33,019 bases of DNA from Chthoniobacteraceae bacterium (GTDB lineage Bacteria; Verrucomicrobiota; Verrucomicrobiia; Chthoniobacterales; Chthoniobacteraceae), in the NCBI GenBank assembly GCA_947479475.1, contig CANJZW010000054.1, positions 1 through 33,019 of the forward strand, in the 5' to 3' direction. Under the pieces are notes generated by a model. That model was given only the letters and a program-made list of their open reading frames with translations. It did not search any database and was not told the DNA's origin. The position numbers and the translations under genes were made by a program. Shown in pieces: positions 17,420 through 25,902 of this stretch (position 1 is its first letter; every line of letters begins with the position of its first letter).

Positions 17420-17453
17420 CCAGGCTACCTGAAAAGGTGCCTGGTTTTTTTTT
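17420..17453 (+). terminator. Intrinsic terminator of the small lipoprotein gene
   Basis: CCAGGC (17420-17425), a bulged T and ACCT pair with AGGT and GCCTGG (ending 17444) around a GAAA loop, followed by nine T (17445-17453). It separates the lipoprotein gene from the ROK kinase gene. Confidence 0.88.
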
Positions 17454-17546
17454 GCCTCTCTCTTGCCATGCCCGGCTCAAGAACCTGTCGTATTTTGAGT
17501 CCTCTCTGTCGTAGCCATCGAGCCAAACTGCACTTCTAATTTAAAG

Positions 17547-18518
17547 ATGACCGTCGATCACAGCAACCTGCCCAAGCAATCCTCAAGCGACAATCAAGGT
17601 TGCCTTCTTGGGATCGAAATTGGCGGAACAAAACTTCAAATCGTCGCAGGCACAGCCACAGGGCAGATTCTAGAACGCCTCAGGTTTCAGGTGAACCGTG
17701 CAGGCGGTGCAGAAGGGATTTGCAAACAGCTCTCAAGTGCCCTCCCAGGCCTGGCCGCTAAATGGCAGGCCACGGCAATCGGAGTCGGTTATGGCGGTCC
17801 CGTGGACTGGAAAACCGGCCGGATCGTACGCTCCTACCACATCGAGGGTTGGAACGCCTTTCCCCTTGGGGATTGGCTCACTGAATGCACCGGCTTGCGC
17901 GCGTACGTGGAGAACGACGCAAACACCGCAGCCTTAGGCGAAGCTCTTTACGGAGCCGGAAGAGATTCAAACCCCGTGCTTTGGATGAATGCGGGAAGCG
18001 GCGTTGGTGGCGGCCTTGTCGTCAACGGCCAAATCTATCATGGCGCGCCCCCGGGAGAGGTGGAACTAGGCCATCTGCGACTCACCAGGGAGGGCGCGAT
18101 CACCGAGGACTTCGCCTCGGGTTGGAGCGTTGACCGGATGGTTCGCGAGGCTGTCGCAAATGACCCGCACGGCGCACTCGCCAAGGTCCTGGGCGAGTCA
18201 TGTGCCAAAGGCGCCGAAGCACGAGCACTGGCTCCGGCGCTTCTTCAGGGCGATCCGGCCGCCGAGAACATCATCAATGCCGTCGCCGATTCCCTGGCTT
18301 ACGCGCTTTCCCATGCGGTGCACCTGCTCCATCCGGAGACCGTTGTATTCGGCGGCGGCCTCGCTCTCATCGGCCCCCCTCTGAGCGAACGGATCGCCGC
18401 ATCGCTGCCTCAGTGGCTCATGGAACCCTTTCGTCCGGGCCCCGAAATTCGCCTGGCGCAACTGATGGAAGACGCCGTTCTGGTCGGAAGTCTGGCTGTG
18501 GCCAACAGTCGCTTGTGA
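17547..18518 (+). CDS. ROK-family sugar kinase
   Basis: 323 residues. Phosphate-binding loop GIEIGGTKLQ lies near residue 21, the catalytic-base region YVENDANTAALGEALYGAG near 120, and the second nucleotide loop NAGSGVGGGLVVNG near 150. The region GEVELGHLRLTREGAITED is where most ROK proteins carry a CxCGxxGC zinc site; here no cysteines are present, so this member lacks the zinc. It has no DNA-binding N-terminus and is therefore a kinase rather than a repressor. The sugar cannot be told. The next gene, nine bases on, is a sugar-phosphate isomerase-type SIS protein, so the two probably serve one pathway. Confidence 0.88.
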   Translation: MTVDHSNLPKQSSSDNQGCLLGIEIGGTKLQIVAGTATGQILERLRFQVNRAGGAEGICKQLSSALPGLAAKWQATAIGVGYGGPVDWKTGRIVRSYHIEGWNAFPLGDWLTECTGLRAYVENDANTAALGEALYGAGRDSNPVLWMNAGSGVGGGLVVNGQIYHGAPPGEVELGHLRLTREGAITEDFASGWSVDRMVREAVANDPHGALAKVLGESCAKGAEARALAPALLQGDPAAENIINAVADSLAYALSHAVHLLHPETVVFGGGLALIGPPLSERIAASLPQWLMEPFRPGPEIRLAQLMEDAVLVGSLAVANSRL

Positions 18519-18527
18519 GTTGCCCTT

Positions 18528-19124
18528 GTGAACGCCCAAAACAACACCCCATTTATGAAAAACTGGATCGCCCAATACATCACCGCCCAACATGCCGCGC
18601 TGGACTCCATCTCCCAGCCCGCCCTCGAGAAACTCACACTCGCCCTTCAGACCGTGTGGAGAGAAGACCGACAGGTCTTCGCGATCGGAAACGGAGGCAG
18701 CGCTTCTAATGCATCCCACTTTGCCACCGACCTGGGCAAGGGCGCTTCCGATAAGCTTGGCAAGCGATTCCGAGTCATGTCGCTCACGGACAACGTGTCC
18801 TGGATCACGGCGCTCGGTAACGACTACTCCTACGAGGACATCTACAGTCGGCAGCTTGAAAACTATGCGCGCCCCGGCGATCTTGTGATTGCCATTAGCG
18901 TGAGCGGCAATTCCCCGAACCTGGTCAAGGCCGTGGAATGGGCCAATCAGAAGGGATTGGAAACCGCGGCTTTGGTCGGGGCCAAGCGCGGGCGTCTGGC
19001 AGAAATTTCAAAACACGTTCTCGTCACCGAGGACACTCATTACGGCAGGGTTGAGGACGTACAAATGCATATCCTCCACATGCTTTGCTACGCCTTCATG
19101 GAGTTGCCGGAACTTTCAAAATAA
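18528..19124 (+). CDS. SIS-domain protein, GmhA-like phosphoheptose isomerase
   Basis: 198 residues from GTG 18528 or 189 from ATG 18555 (start MKNWIAQYITAQHAALDSI, perhaps the better one). The SIS phosphosugar-binding loops GNGGSASNASHFATDLGKG and ISVSGNSPNLVKAVEWAN are clear, and the C-terminal helix MHILHMLCYAFME has the histidine expected in sedoheptulose-7-phosphate isomerase. In E. coli GmhA the first loop continues HFAEEL with a catalytic Glu; here it is HFATDL, so that residue is not conserved and the exact reaction is uncertain. It is coupled to the ROK kinase and closed by a bidirectional terminator. Likely role: making an activated heptose or similar sugar for the envelope. Confidence 0.85.
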   Translation: MNAQNNTPFMKNWIAQYITAQHAALDSISQPALEKLTLALQTVWREDRQVFAIGNGGSASNASHFATDLGKGASDKLGKRFRVMSLTDNVSWITALGNDYSYEDIYSRQLENYARPGDLVIAISVSGNSPNLVKAVEWANQKGLETAALVGAKRGRLAEISKHVLVTEDTHYGRVEDVQMHILHMLCYAFMELPELSK

Positions 19125-19138
19125 TTGAAAGGCGGAAC

Positions 19139-19180
19139 AAAAAAGGAGCCAGCCGAACATTCGACTGGCTCCTTTTCTTT
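19139..19180. terminator. Bidirectional terminator between the SIS gene and the copper fusion gene
   Basis: GGAGCCAG (19145-19152) and CTGGCTCC (19165-19172) form an 8-bp stem that extends inward by CGA/TCG past one mismatch. On the + side TTTTCTTT follows (19173-19180); on the - side the six A at 19139-19144 give a T-tract. It lies between two convergent genes and can serve both. Confidence 0.9.
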
Positions 19181-19198
19181 AGACCCCTTCAGTCGGGA

Positions 19199-22100
19199 TT
19201 ACTTCGCGGACGCGTGTTTGTGTCCCAGTCCCCCTTCCGCACTTGCTGCGGGTTGGATATTCTCAGGATGGCTCTGGAGGTAGTCCTCCACGTTTTTTGT
19301 GACCACGAGTTTCCCCCACATAATCATCGAGTGACCTGGGAAACTGCACACGTACTCGTACTCTCCCTCTTTGCCTGGAGCATTCATTTTAATCGTCTCC
19401 TTCTGCCCGGGCTCAAGAAGCTTGGTGGCTTCCAGCACACGACTGTCTTTTTCAGGAACATAGGGACGCCCCTTCTTGTCGAGCTGGTCCGGGCGGCGCG
19501 TCTGCACGGATTCCGCCACTGATTGGCGCGAACCGGGAGTCACCACCAGGAGGTTGTGCGGCATCACGTCTGTATTTTCGACGATCAATTCAAAGGGCTT
19601 TCCGGCCTCTACCACCAATCGCGCAGTGTCATAACGCATCTGCTCCCGGACGGTTTTAACCACAAAGACGCTGACGCCGAGACCCCGCAACTCCCTGCCT
19701 GCGCCGGTCGCCTCTGAGGATGGGAGCAGTGCTACCAATTGCGTGGCTGCCTGCACCGTTTCGACAAAAGACTGCTGGGTGCGTTTGTCCGTGGGGACTG
19801 AATTTGCCCAAGTCAGGACGCTCTTGATCGCAGGGGAAACGCCTTCTGCGCTCCAACTATCTCGAGGCAGCTGCAGAAGACTGCGCGCAGCTCCCGTCCT
19901 TTCGTCGCCCTTTTCTAGAAAGCCAAGCAACGTGACGAAGTTGGCTTTGGCATTTGCCGGGCCAGTCAAAGGAAGCGCACGAACGACGGCCGCGCGGATT
20001 GCGGATGCGAGCTTCGCGTTTGCCAGGGACTCGGCCAACAAAGGCTGAAACTTGGCGCGCAAGCCGGGATCGGCCACAAAACTGATCGCGTCGATCAAGG
20101 CGGCTCTGGCGGGGTCGTTCTGCGCAAGTTTCCAAGTTGCCTGCGGATCGGAATCCGCAAGAATCAAGGCTCCCCAAGCCGCACGCCGCACCCCATTCTG
20201 AGTCGCTTTTTCAGCGAGACTGGCCAATTCGGAACGCACCGCCACCAGTTTTGGAGCGGGCGTCACTGCGACCAATTTACCCAACTCTTCAGCGGCTCCC
20301 GCTCCAGCGCCACCCTTGGCATCAAGCCAGCCAAAGGCGCCGATCATTTCAAGCTCACGCGTGGTTGAATGCAGCTTCGCCAGTTCCTTGAGCGCATTTT
20401 CACGCGTCCCAAGGTCAATGCTTTTGCGGGCGAGCCGCGCGTTTAAGACCGGCTCCACGCTGGGAGCTTTGTTAAGCTCAGCATCGGTGAGTTTTTCCAA
20501 GACGACCCCTAAAATGGCGGGGTCAGAAGGAAGCACAAATTCCGTCTGGAGACTCTGGAGCTGCTTGAGGGTTTCTTTAAAGCAGTAGTCGATGTAGTAA
20601 TCCGTGGGCTGTTTAAGCACCGCATAGGCCGCATCAAGAGCGGGTTTGGCATCTGCGTTTTTGAAGAAGCTTGCGACGCGAACCACCTCTAAACGCACAC
20701 GCATGTGTTCATCGGCACTGGCAGTTTTGAGGAGCGCCAGCGCATTCGGCACGCGGTCGCGCCAGTAACCCATCACACGCACGGCTTGGGCCCGGGCTCG
20801 CGGCTCGGGGGACTTGAGCACATCTGCGAGCAGGTCCAGATTGATGCTGTCGTGCCACTGATGCGCCCACAGAGCTTCTAGCCGGTTGTGCTCGTACTTG
20901 GCGTCCGCCTTATCGAGAGCCTTTTCCCATTTCTGGACGGCGGCAATGACTTCCTTGGAGTCTCTTCCTCCAAGTTCGATCTTCGCGCGAAGACGCACGT
21001 TGTCTTCGTGTTCAGAAAGAAGCGCGACGAGATTTTCAATCGATTCACCAGCGACCTTTTTCGGTGTAAGGAGCGGTCTCGCAGGGAAAGTAATCCGATA
21101 GATGCGGCCGTGTTGGTGATCCCGATTGGGATCGCGCAAATGGTGCTGGAGATGCCCGATCAGCATCTGCGACCAGTCCATAAAATAGAGAGATCCATCC
21201 GGCGCCACCGTAATTCCGGAAGGCCGGAAGTTCGGATTCTTTTCAATGTCCGTCGTGAGCAGATGCTCCAAGGTTTCCCCTGTGATCCCCGAGCCTTCGT
21301 CTGTGAGTTTCGCCCGGAAAATTCCCTGAATGCTGATCACGTTGGTATTTAGAAACGATCCCTGCCAGTCGTCTGGGAAGTGGCGGCTCGAAAGAATCGC
21401 GGTTCCAGGACAGGGCCGCGAAGGACGCTGCCAAAATTGCTGCATACCGGGATGCGAACCCGTGTCGAGGTGCCCGCTGAATGCCGGTCCGAAGTAGTTC
21501 GCGTTGCCCGTTGCATCCGTAACGAGGTCATTGCCCCAGTAATCGAAAACACGGCCATGGGGATTCGCGAATCCGTAAGGCACGTGCCGCCCAAACTTGC
21601 CGGTCATCGGTTCGTAGCGATAAATCGCCCCATTGACGTTGCGCACGGGGCCGTTGAAGGTCTCGACATTGGTGCGGTGGAACACGCCATCGCTAAAATA
21701 CATGGCGCCGCCGGGCTCGTAGCAGATTGAGTTTGTCTCGTGGTGGGAATCTGCGGCGTCCATCCCGTGCACGATCCTCTCTTTGGAGTCGGCCTTGCCA
21801 TCCCCATCGGTGTCACGCATCCACCACATATCGGGAGATTGAATGACCACGACTCCATCCTTGTAGAATTGAAAGCCGGTTGGACAATTGAGCCCGTCGG
21901 CAAACGTCGTAATTTTGGAGGCCTTGCCCGTTTTAGGGTCCAAGTCGATGGCGAGCAGCTTGTCGAAGTTCTTCGTGGTCGGGGAAGTTTCGGGGTAGGT
22001 CGGCCAAGCGGCCACCCAGAGCCTCCCTTTGGCATCGAAGTTCATCTGAACGGGATTCACCAGCTCGGGAAAAGTCTCCTCAGAGGCCACCAATTCCACC

Positions 22101-23212
22101 TTACATCCCTCTGGCACCGTCAGCCATTTGATGGCTTCCTCACCCGTAAGATAGGGTTTGGCCTCAGTCCTGTTGGGAGGCGTCAAGTCAACGGGGGGCA
22201 AATTGTCATCTTTAACGGCGAGCTTCCTCCCCTTTGCCGCAGCCCAAACCACCAAATCCCGGTTCACTGTTTTAACATCCCGCTGGGCGAGTTCCTGTCC
22301 AAGAATGTGCGCGTTGGTCACGCCCTCGTACGGAATGCGCGAGCGCTGTCCGAAAATATTGTATTGATCAACCGTCCGGTAGCGGTGGTGCCACTGGACG
22401 TTTTTTTCAAGGATTGCCTCTCTGAGTTCGGCCAGGGAAGCATCCCGCGGCGGGGCCTCGGTTCCGAAAATGGCGTTGAACTGGATGGGTGCAAGTTGCC
22501 TGTCCCCTTCCTCGTTCAAGTGGATCCCGTTGATTGTCAGAGGAGTCGAGCTTTCGGCAAAAAGCGCCGTGGAGGCCGCGAACAAATCAACGAAAGGCAC
22601 GCTGTTGGCTTTGGCGACGTCTGCCATTGCCGCAGTGTAGAGCGCGAGATTCCGGTTGTTGGCGGCGCCGTCCTGAAAATGGGTGCTCTTTAGATTCTCG
22701 TGAGCGATGGGGGAGAACAAAATCACCCGTGGCTTACCCTTGCCGTTATCGGAGGCGCCGAGTTGTTTGAGATACGTGTCGAGATTGGTTTTGAACTCGG
22801 CAAGCCCCTCCTGACCCTTGAATGACTCGTTAAATCCCCAATACGCGAAAATCACGTTGGCATGAAAATCGGCTCCCGCCAGATAAGTGACTTCCGTCTT
22901 GCCCACCGTGGTGGTCAACGCACCCGGCTTCATATTCAAGAAGTACTCGGTCGTGGGAACCTCGTCGGAGCGGGGATGCAAGTTCACTTCATCAGCGGCG
23001 AACCCGAGGTTGCGCACGGTGAGATCGAGATCAGGATAAGCTTTGTGGATGAGGGTCTCCAACCAGGCGTGGTGCTGCTGGCGATCCGCCAAGCCGCTTC
23101 CAACAAATGCGATATGGTCGCCTTTTTGCAATATTAGCTTATCCGCCGCCTGAGCTGGGGCTACCGCAGCCGTTGTGAAGGCAACGGCACTGATGATCGT
23201 AGATATTCTCAT
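19199..23212 (-). CDS. Secreted SGNH hydrolase - beta-propeller - HEAT - azurin fusion
   Basis: 1337 residues. Signal peptide 1-22 (ends APAQA-AD). Residues 27-250 resemble an SGNH/GDSL hydrolase: block I GDHIAFVGSGLADR (candidate Ser39), WGFNES near 125 in place of GxND, and NGIHLNEEG with H231. Residues about 365-710 are the beta-propeller of PVC-type dehydrogenases, with the loop DTDGDGKADS. Residues 720-1170 are HEAT-like repeats. Residues 1185-1306 are an azurin-type cupredoxin: H1219 (MPHN), C1289, H1294 and M1298 in YVCSFPGHSMIMWGKL, with the azurin spacing of 5 and 4. The tail ends GHKHASAK. The copper site stands where the paralogue at 10761-13820 has a c-type heme. Substrate unknown; electron transfer to an outside partner is inferred. 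Confidence 0.9.
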   Translation of the reverse strand: MRISTIISAVAFTTAAVAPAQAADKLILQKGDHIAFVGSGLADRQQHHAWLETLIHKAYPDLDLTVRNLGFAADEVNLHPRSDEVPTTEYFLNMKPGALTTTVGKTEVTYLAGADFHANVIFAYWGFNESFKGQEGLAEFKTNLDTYLKQLGASDNGKGKPRVILFSPIAHENLKSTHFQDGAANNRNLALYTAAMADVAKANSVPFVDLFAASTALFAESSTPLTINGIHLNEEGDRQLAPIQFNAIFGTEAPPRDASLAELREAILEKNVQWHHRYRTVDQYNIFGQRSRIPYEGVTNAHILGQELAQRDVKTVNRDLVVWAAAKGRKLAVKDDNLPPVDLTPPNRTEAKPYLTGEEAIKWLTVPEGCKVELVASEETFPELVNPVQMNFDAKGRLWVAAWPTYPETSPTTKNFDKLLAIDLDPKTGKASKITTFADGLNCPTGFQFYKDGVVVIQSPDMWWMRDTDGDGKADSKERIVHGMDAADSHHETNSICYEPGGAMYFSDGVFHRTNVETFNGPVRNVNGAIYRYEPMTGKFGRHVPYGFANPHGRVFDYWGNDLVTDATGNANYFGPAFSGHLDTGSHPGMQQFWQRPSRPCPGTAILSSRHFPDDWQGSFLNTNVISIQGIFRAKLTDEGSGITGETLEHLLTTDIEKNPNFRPSGITVAPDGSLYFMDWSQMLIGHLQHHLRDPNRDHQHGRIYRITFPARPLLTPKKVAGESIENLVALLSEHEDNVRLRAKIELGGRDSKEVIAAVQKWEKALDKADAKYEHNRLEALWAHQWHDSINLDLLADVLKSPEPRARAQAVRVMGYWRDRVPNALALLKTASADEHMRVRLEVVRVASFFKNADAKPALDAAYAVLKQPTDYYIDYCFKETLKQLQSLQTEFVLPSDPAILGVVLEKLTDAELNKAPSVEPVLNARLARKSIDLGTRENALKELAKLHSTTRELEMIGAFGWLDAKGGAGAGAAEELGKLVAVTPAPKLVAVRSELASLAEKATQNGVRRAAWGALILADSDPQATWKLAQNDPARAALIDAISFVADPGLRAKFQPLLAESLANAKLASAIRAAVVRALPLTGPANAKANFVTLLGFLEKGDERTGAARSLLQLPRDSWSAEGVSPAIKSVLTWANSVPTDKRTQQSFVETVQAATQLVALLPSSEATGAGRELRGLGVSVFVVKTVREQMRYDTARLVVEAGKPFELIVENTDVMPHNLLVVTPGSRQSVAESVQTRRPDQLDKKGRPYVPEKDSRVLEATKLLEPGQKETIKMNAPGKEGEYEYVCSFPGHSMIMWGKLVVTKNVEDYLQSHPENIQPAASAEGGLGHKHASAK

Positions 23213-23388
23213 GAGGAAAGGGGAAACGTTGATTCGCTCTAAACAATAATTGGAAAGGGCGAAGGGTGCTTGAAGCTAACCCAGAATCCACACACAACGT
23301 AGAGCCTATTTTTGAGACCCTCTTCCCACCTGCTGGGATCGGCCCGCCGAATTCGTCATACCCACACCCGCCAAACACAATCCAAGCC

Positions 23389-24624
23389 TCACTCGGCATT
23401 GGTGGTTCGCGCCGCCACCAACTCCCCAGCGCCTGCTCCTCTGGGACGATAGGCTAACAGGAAATAGGCTCCCACCAAGGCCACCGCACCTGCCAGAACC
23501 AGCCAATACATGGGCCAATTTGTAATTCCGTTCCGGGTGCACACACTGCGCAAGGCTCCACACCCCAAACAACCAAAGAGGTTCCCGAAACCACCAATCA
23601 GCAACGTCATCAACGCCTGAGCCCTAAAGCGCAACTCGCGCGAAATCCGGTGCTCGATGTAAATTTGCGCCGGGATAAAAAAGAGGGAGAAGCAGATCCC
23701 ATGAAGTAAAATACCGACAAGCACCCCGGAAAGCGTGTTTGAAGCGAAGAGGAGGTAACGGAGCAGGGCAACAGAGATCGCAAAGATGAAAAGCGATCGC
23801 AACCGAAAACGGGTGAGGAGCGGCGCCATGGCGTACATGGAAACGGCCTCGAAAATCTGGCCCATTGCCATAGCAACGCTTGTTTTCTGCACGCCAAGAT
23901 CTTGCAAGTGCATCGGCGTGTAGGGATAAAAGGCCGCCAGCGGCACGCTGAAAAGTCCTGCGGTTAGAAACAAAGCCCGATGCTGCGGATCACGCAAGAT
24001 AACGAACGTCTCAAATCCGAAAAGGCTCTTCCAATTCAACGGGCTTTTGGCGGCCTCCGGGGCGACCCTCGGCAACCCAAACGTGAGCCCGGCCACTCCA
24101 AGCCAAGCAACAGCAGAGGCGAAGCCGCAAAGAGTCGAGCCATCCGCCTGCAGGACAAGGCTCACAAGAGGACCCGCCGCCATCCAACCAAAAGTACCCC
24201 AAACGCGCACGGCGCCAAATTGCCGGCCTGGATCCGGCAATTGGGCAAGAACCAACATGGTTGTGACGCCCCAGCCGGGCGCGAAACAGAACTGTAGAAG
24301 CTGAACCAACCCGAGAATGGCAAACGAGTGCCACTGATGTTCGACCGCCCAAAAGGTTAGGAAAAGGAGAGCGGCCATCCCGAGGGCGAGTCCGCGCAGA
24401 ATCACGGTTGCGGAAAGGTGCCGGTCCGCAAGCGCGCCTGTGAGCATTGGGGAAATAAAGGCGGCAACGGCTCCTGTGGCGAAAGCCCAGGCCGTTAAAT
24501 GTTCGAGCCCATGCGCTTTGAGAACCGAACTAAAGGGTACAAACCATAGCGCAATAGCGTGCGCCTGCAGAAAAAACAGGCATGACAGAAGGAGCCTCTG
24601 GTCCTTAGGCGTGGGAGGGGTCAC
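23389..24624 (-). CDS. MFS transporter, nucleoside/H+ symporter-like
   Basis: Integral membrane carrier with about 12 hydrophobic segments. From the GTG at 24624 it has 411 residues and starts with LLLSCLFFLQAHAIALWFVP, the normal N-terminal helix of the nucleoside-H+ symporter/LacY-like MFS group; the frame is open to another GTG at 24711 that would add 29 atypical residues. The interdomain features GALADRHLSATVILRG and IEHRISRELRFRAQALMTLL are visible. Substrate cannot be told from sequence. It lies on the same strand behind the BsuPI-like gene and ahead of the copper fusion gene. Confidence 0.85.
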   Translation of the reverse strand: MTPPTPKDQRLLLSCLFFLQAHAIALWFVPFSSVLKAHGLEHLTAWAFATGAVAAFISPMLTGALADRHLSATVILRGLALGMAALLFLTFWAVEHQWHSFAILGLVQLLQFCFAPGWGVTTMLVLAQLPDPGRQFGAVRVWGTFGWMAAGPLVSLVLQADGSTLCGFASAVAWLGVAGLTFGLPRVAPEAAKSPLNWKSLFGFETFVILRDPQHRALFLTAGLFSVPLAAFYPYTPMHLQDLGVQKTSVAMAMGQIFEAVSMYAMAPLLTRFRLRSLFIFAISVALLRYLLFASNTLSGVLVGILLHGICFSLFFIPAQIYIEHRISRELRFRAQALMTLLIGGFGNLFGCLGCGALRSVCTRNGITNWPMYWLVLAGAVALVGAYFLLAYRPRGAGAGELVAARTTNAE

Positions 24625-24735
24625 TAGAACTGAGAGCGGGGTAGGATAATCCAAAAAAAACGAACGCGCAGCCTGTCCTTGATTTAGCCCGTGCAAAAAA
24701 CGAACGACCACCCAGAATGGCTGTCGGGAACCGGC

Positions 24736-25335
24736 TCATTTTGCGGTGATTTGCAGTCTCGCGGTGAGCCCCTCCTGCCCCACGAGTGCGCACTCCAGCG
24801 TGTACCTCTTGCCCTCCTGCATTCCATCGGTTGGCAACGACAAGGAATATTCAAGCCGCTCACCTGGATTTACAGTGACAAGGCTGGAATCGGCCTTGAG
24901 AGAAACGTTCGTAAAAGCGCGCCCCACAATTTTACCGGAGGCATCGCGCAGGACGGCATCCGCCCTTTGCGCCGAAGGAAACTCGAGCAACTGGCTGCGT
25001 TTACTACTGTTGTGCACTTTGATTAAGACGGAAAGATTTTTCGTCCCTTTCAAAAACAAGGGTGAAGGGCTGCACACCACCTGCAACTCCAAGGGCAACT
25101 TTTTACCAGCTTTGGGCTCGCCAGGGAGAAAAACACCGACCACCGAGTGGGAAGCAGACTGCACTGCGGAAGTTGTCGCCTTGGCTGCAGATTGAGCGCC
25201 ATCCACCGTTGCAGTCCACGTCCTCTTTAAAGACGGCCAGACGCCCCGCTCTGACGGCTCTTTGGCAGGAGTCTCCGCCCGCACAAACGCGAGACTGAGC
25301 AAAAGAAGGACCGTCGGCAAAATAAGAACACGCAT
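24736..25335 (-). CDS. Secreted protein with BsuPI-like domain
   Basis: 199 residues with a signal peptide (VLILPTVLLLLSLAFVRA). Residues about 25-70 are low-complexity (Ala, Ser, Thr). Residues about 80-199 form an immunoglobulin-like beta domain resembling the BsuPI family (Bacillus intracellular proteinase inhibitor): NSSKRSQLLEFPSAQRADAV, then VNPGERLEYSLSLPTDG and RYTLECALVG. Exported BsuPI-like domains occur in many bacteria with no known protease target, so inhibitor function is not implied. It is divergent from the gene at 25402. Confidence 0.65.
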   Translation of the reverse strand: MRVLILPTVLLLLSLAFVRAETPAKEPSERGVWPSLKRTWTATVDGAQSAAKATTSAVQSASHSVVGVFLPGEPKAGKKLPLELQVVCSPSPLFLKGTKNLSVLIKVHNSSKRSQLLEFPSAQRADAVLRDASGKIVGRAFTNVSLKADSSLVTVNPGERLEYSLSLPTDGMQEGKRYTLECALVGQEGLTARLQITAK

Positions 25336-25359
25336 CCTGAGACTTTAGATAGAGTCCTG

Positions 25360-25385
25360 CCGGTTTGCAAACTTGAGACAACCGG
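25360..25385. promoter_or_regulatory. Dyad in the divergent intergenic region
   Basis: Between divergent starts at 25335 and 25402 lies CCGGTT (25360-25365) with AACCGG (25380-25385), and inside it the perfect palindrome GTTTGCAAAC (25363-25372). This could be a binding site shared by both promoters. No regulator or clear -35/-10 pair identifies it. Confidence 0.3.
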
Positions 25386-25401
25386 AGCACAATCAAAGTC
25401 T

Positions 25402-25902
25402 ATGCACCCCCTTTTTCGACTCAGCGTAGCGGCGAGCCTCGCCCTCTGCTTGGTTTCCCCCGCGCAAGCCGCCGGCCGCAAGCAGGCGGTGACCGTCAGG
25501 TTTTACGTGGAAGTCGACGCATCCACGGCCGATCCGTTCGCCATTCCGGTGCGCGTCGGGATACCCGTACGCCACATCTTCCACGAAAGCGCTGCCAGCC
25601 TCAGCGAACGTCAAATCACCGGCGCGCACGTTTACCAGAACAAGAACGGGGAGTGGGCCGCTCTTTTCAAACTCGATCCCTCTGGTCAAATCACGTTGTC
25701 CAACCTCAGCTCCGGCAGCCGAGGCAAATCCATTGTGGCCTATATTGGCGACGCTAAAATCTCCAGGGTCCTTCCAAACGACATCCTCATAGACCAGCCC
25801 GTTTCAGACGGCATCATTCAAGTCAGGGGACTTCTTCCAAAGGAAGCACTCCTGATTCAAAGCTTGTTTCCCCCGCTGAAGCCAGTCGCTCCCCACCGGT
25901 GA
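25402..25902 (+). CDS. Secreted protein with SecD P1-like fold, function unknown
   Basis: 166 residues with a signal peptide (LFRLSVAASLALCLVSPAQA, cleavage before AGRKQ). The mature part is mixed alpha/beta; its C-terminal half, KSIVAYIGDAKISRVLPND followed by DGIIQVRGLLPKEALLIQSL, follows the pattern of the SecD P1 head subdomain (a strand with a small display loop, then I-x-G and a closing helix). The similarity is by eye and may be only fold-level. It has no membrane segment beyond the signal, so it is not SecD. Its stop overlaps the start of the AEC permease gene (GTGA), which suggests coupled translation. Confidence 0.6.
   Translation: MHPLFRLSVAASLALCLVSPAQAAGRKQAVTVRFYVEVDASTADPFAIPVRVGIPVRHIFHESAASLSERQITGAHVYQNKNGEWAALFKLDPSGQITLSNLSSGSRGKSIVAYIGDAKISRVLPNDILIDQPVSDGIIQVRGLLPKEALLIQSLFPPLKPVAPHR

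Noticed and set aside
17181..17432. 83-residue + strand frame over the small lipoprotein gene
   Set aside because: It runs through a terminator hairpin and is in another frame from the lipoprotein, whose lipobox signal is far more convincing.
21740..22693. 317-residue + strand open frame opposite the copper fusion gene
   Set aside because: It lies entirely antisense to the propeller and SGNH domains and has no family features of its own.
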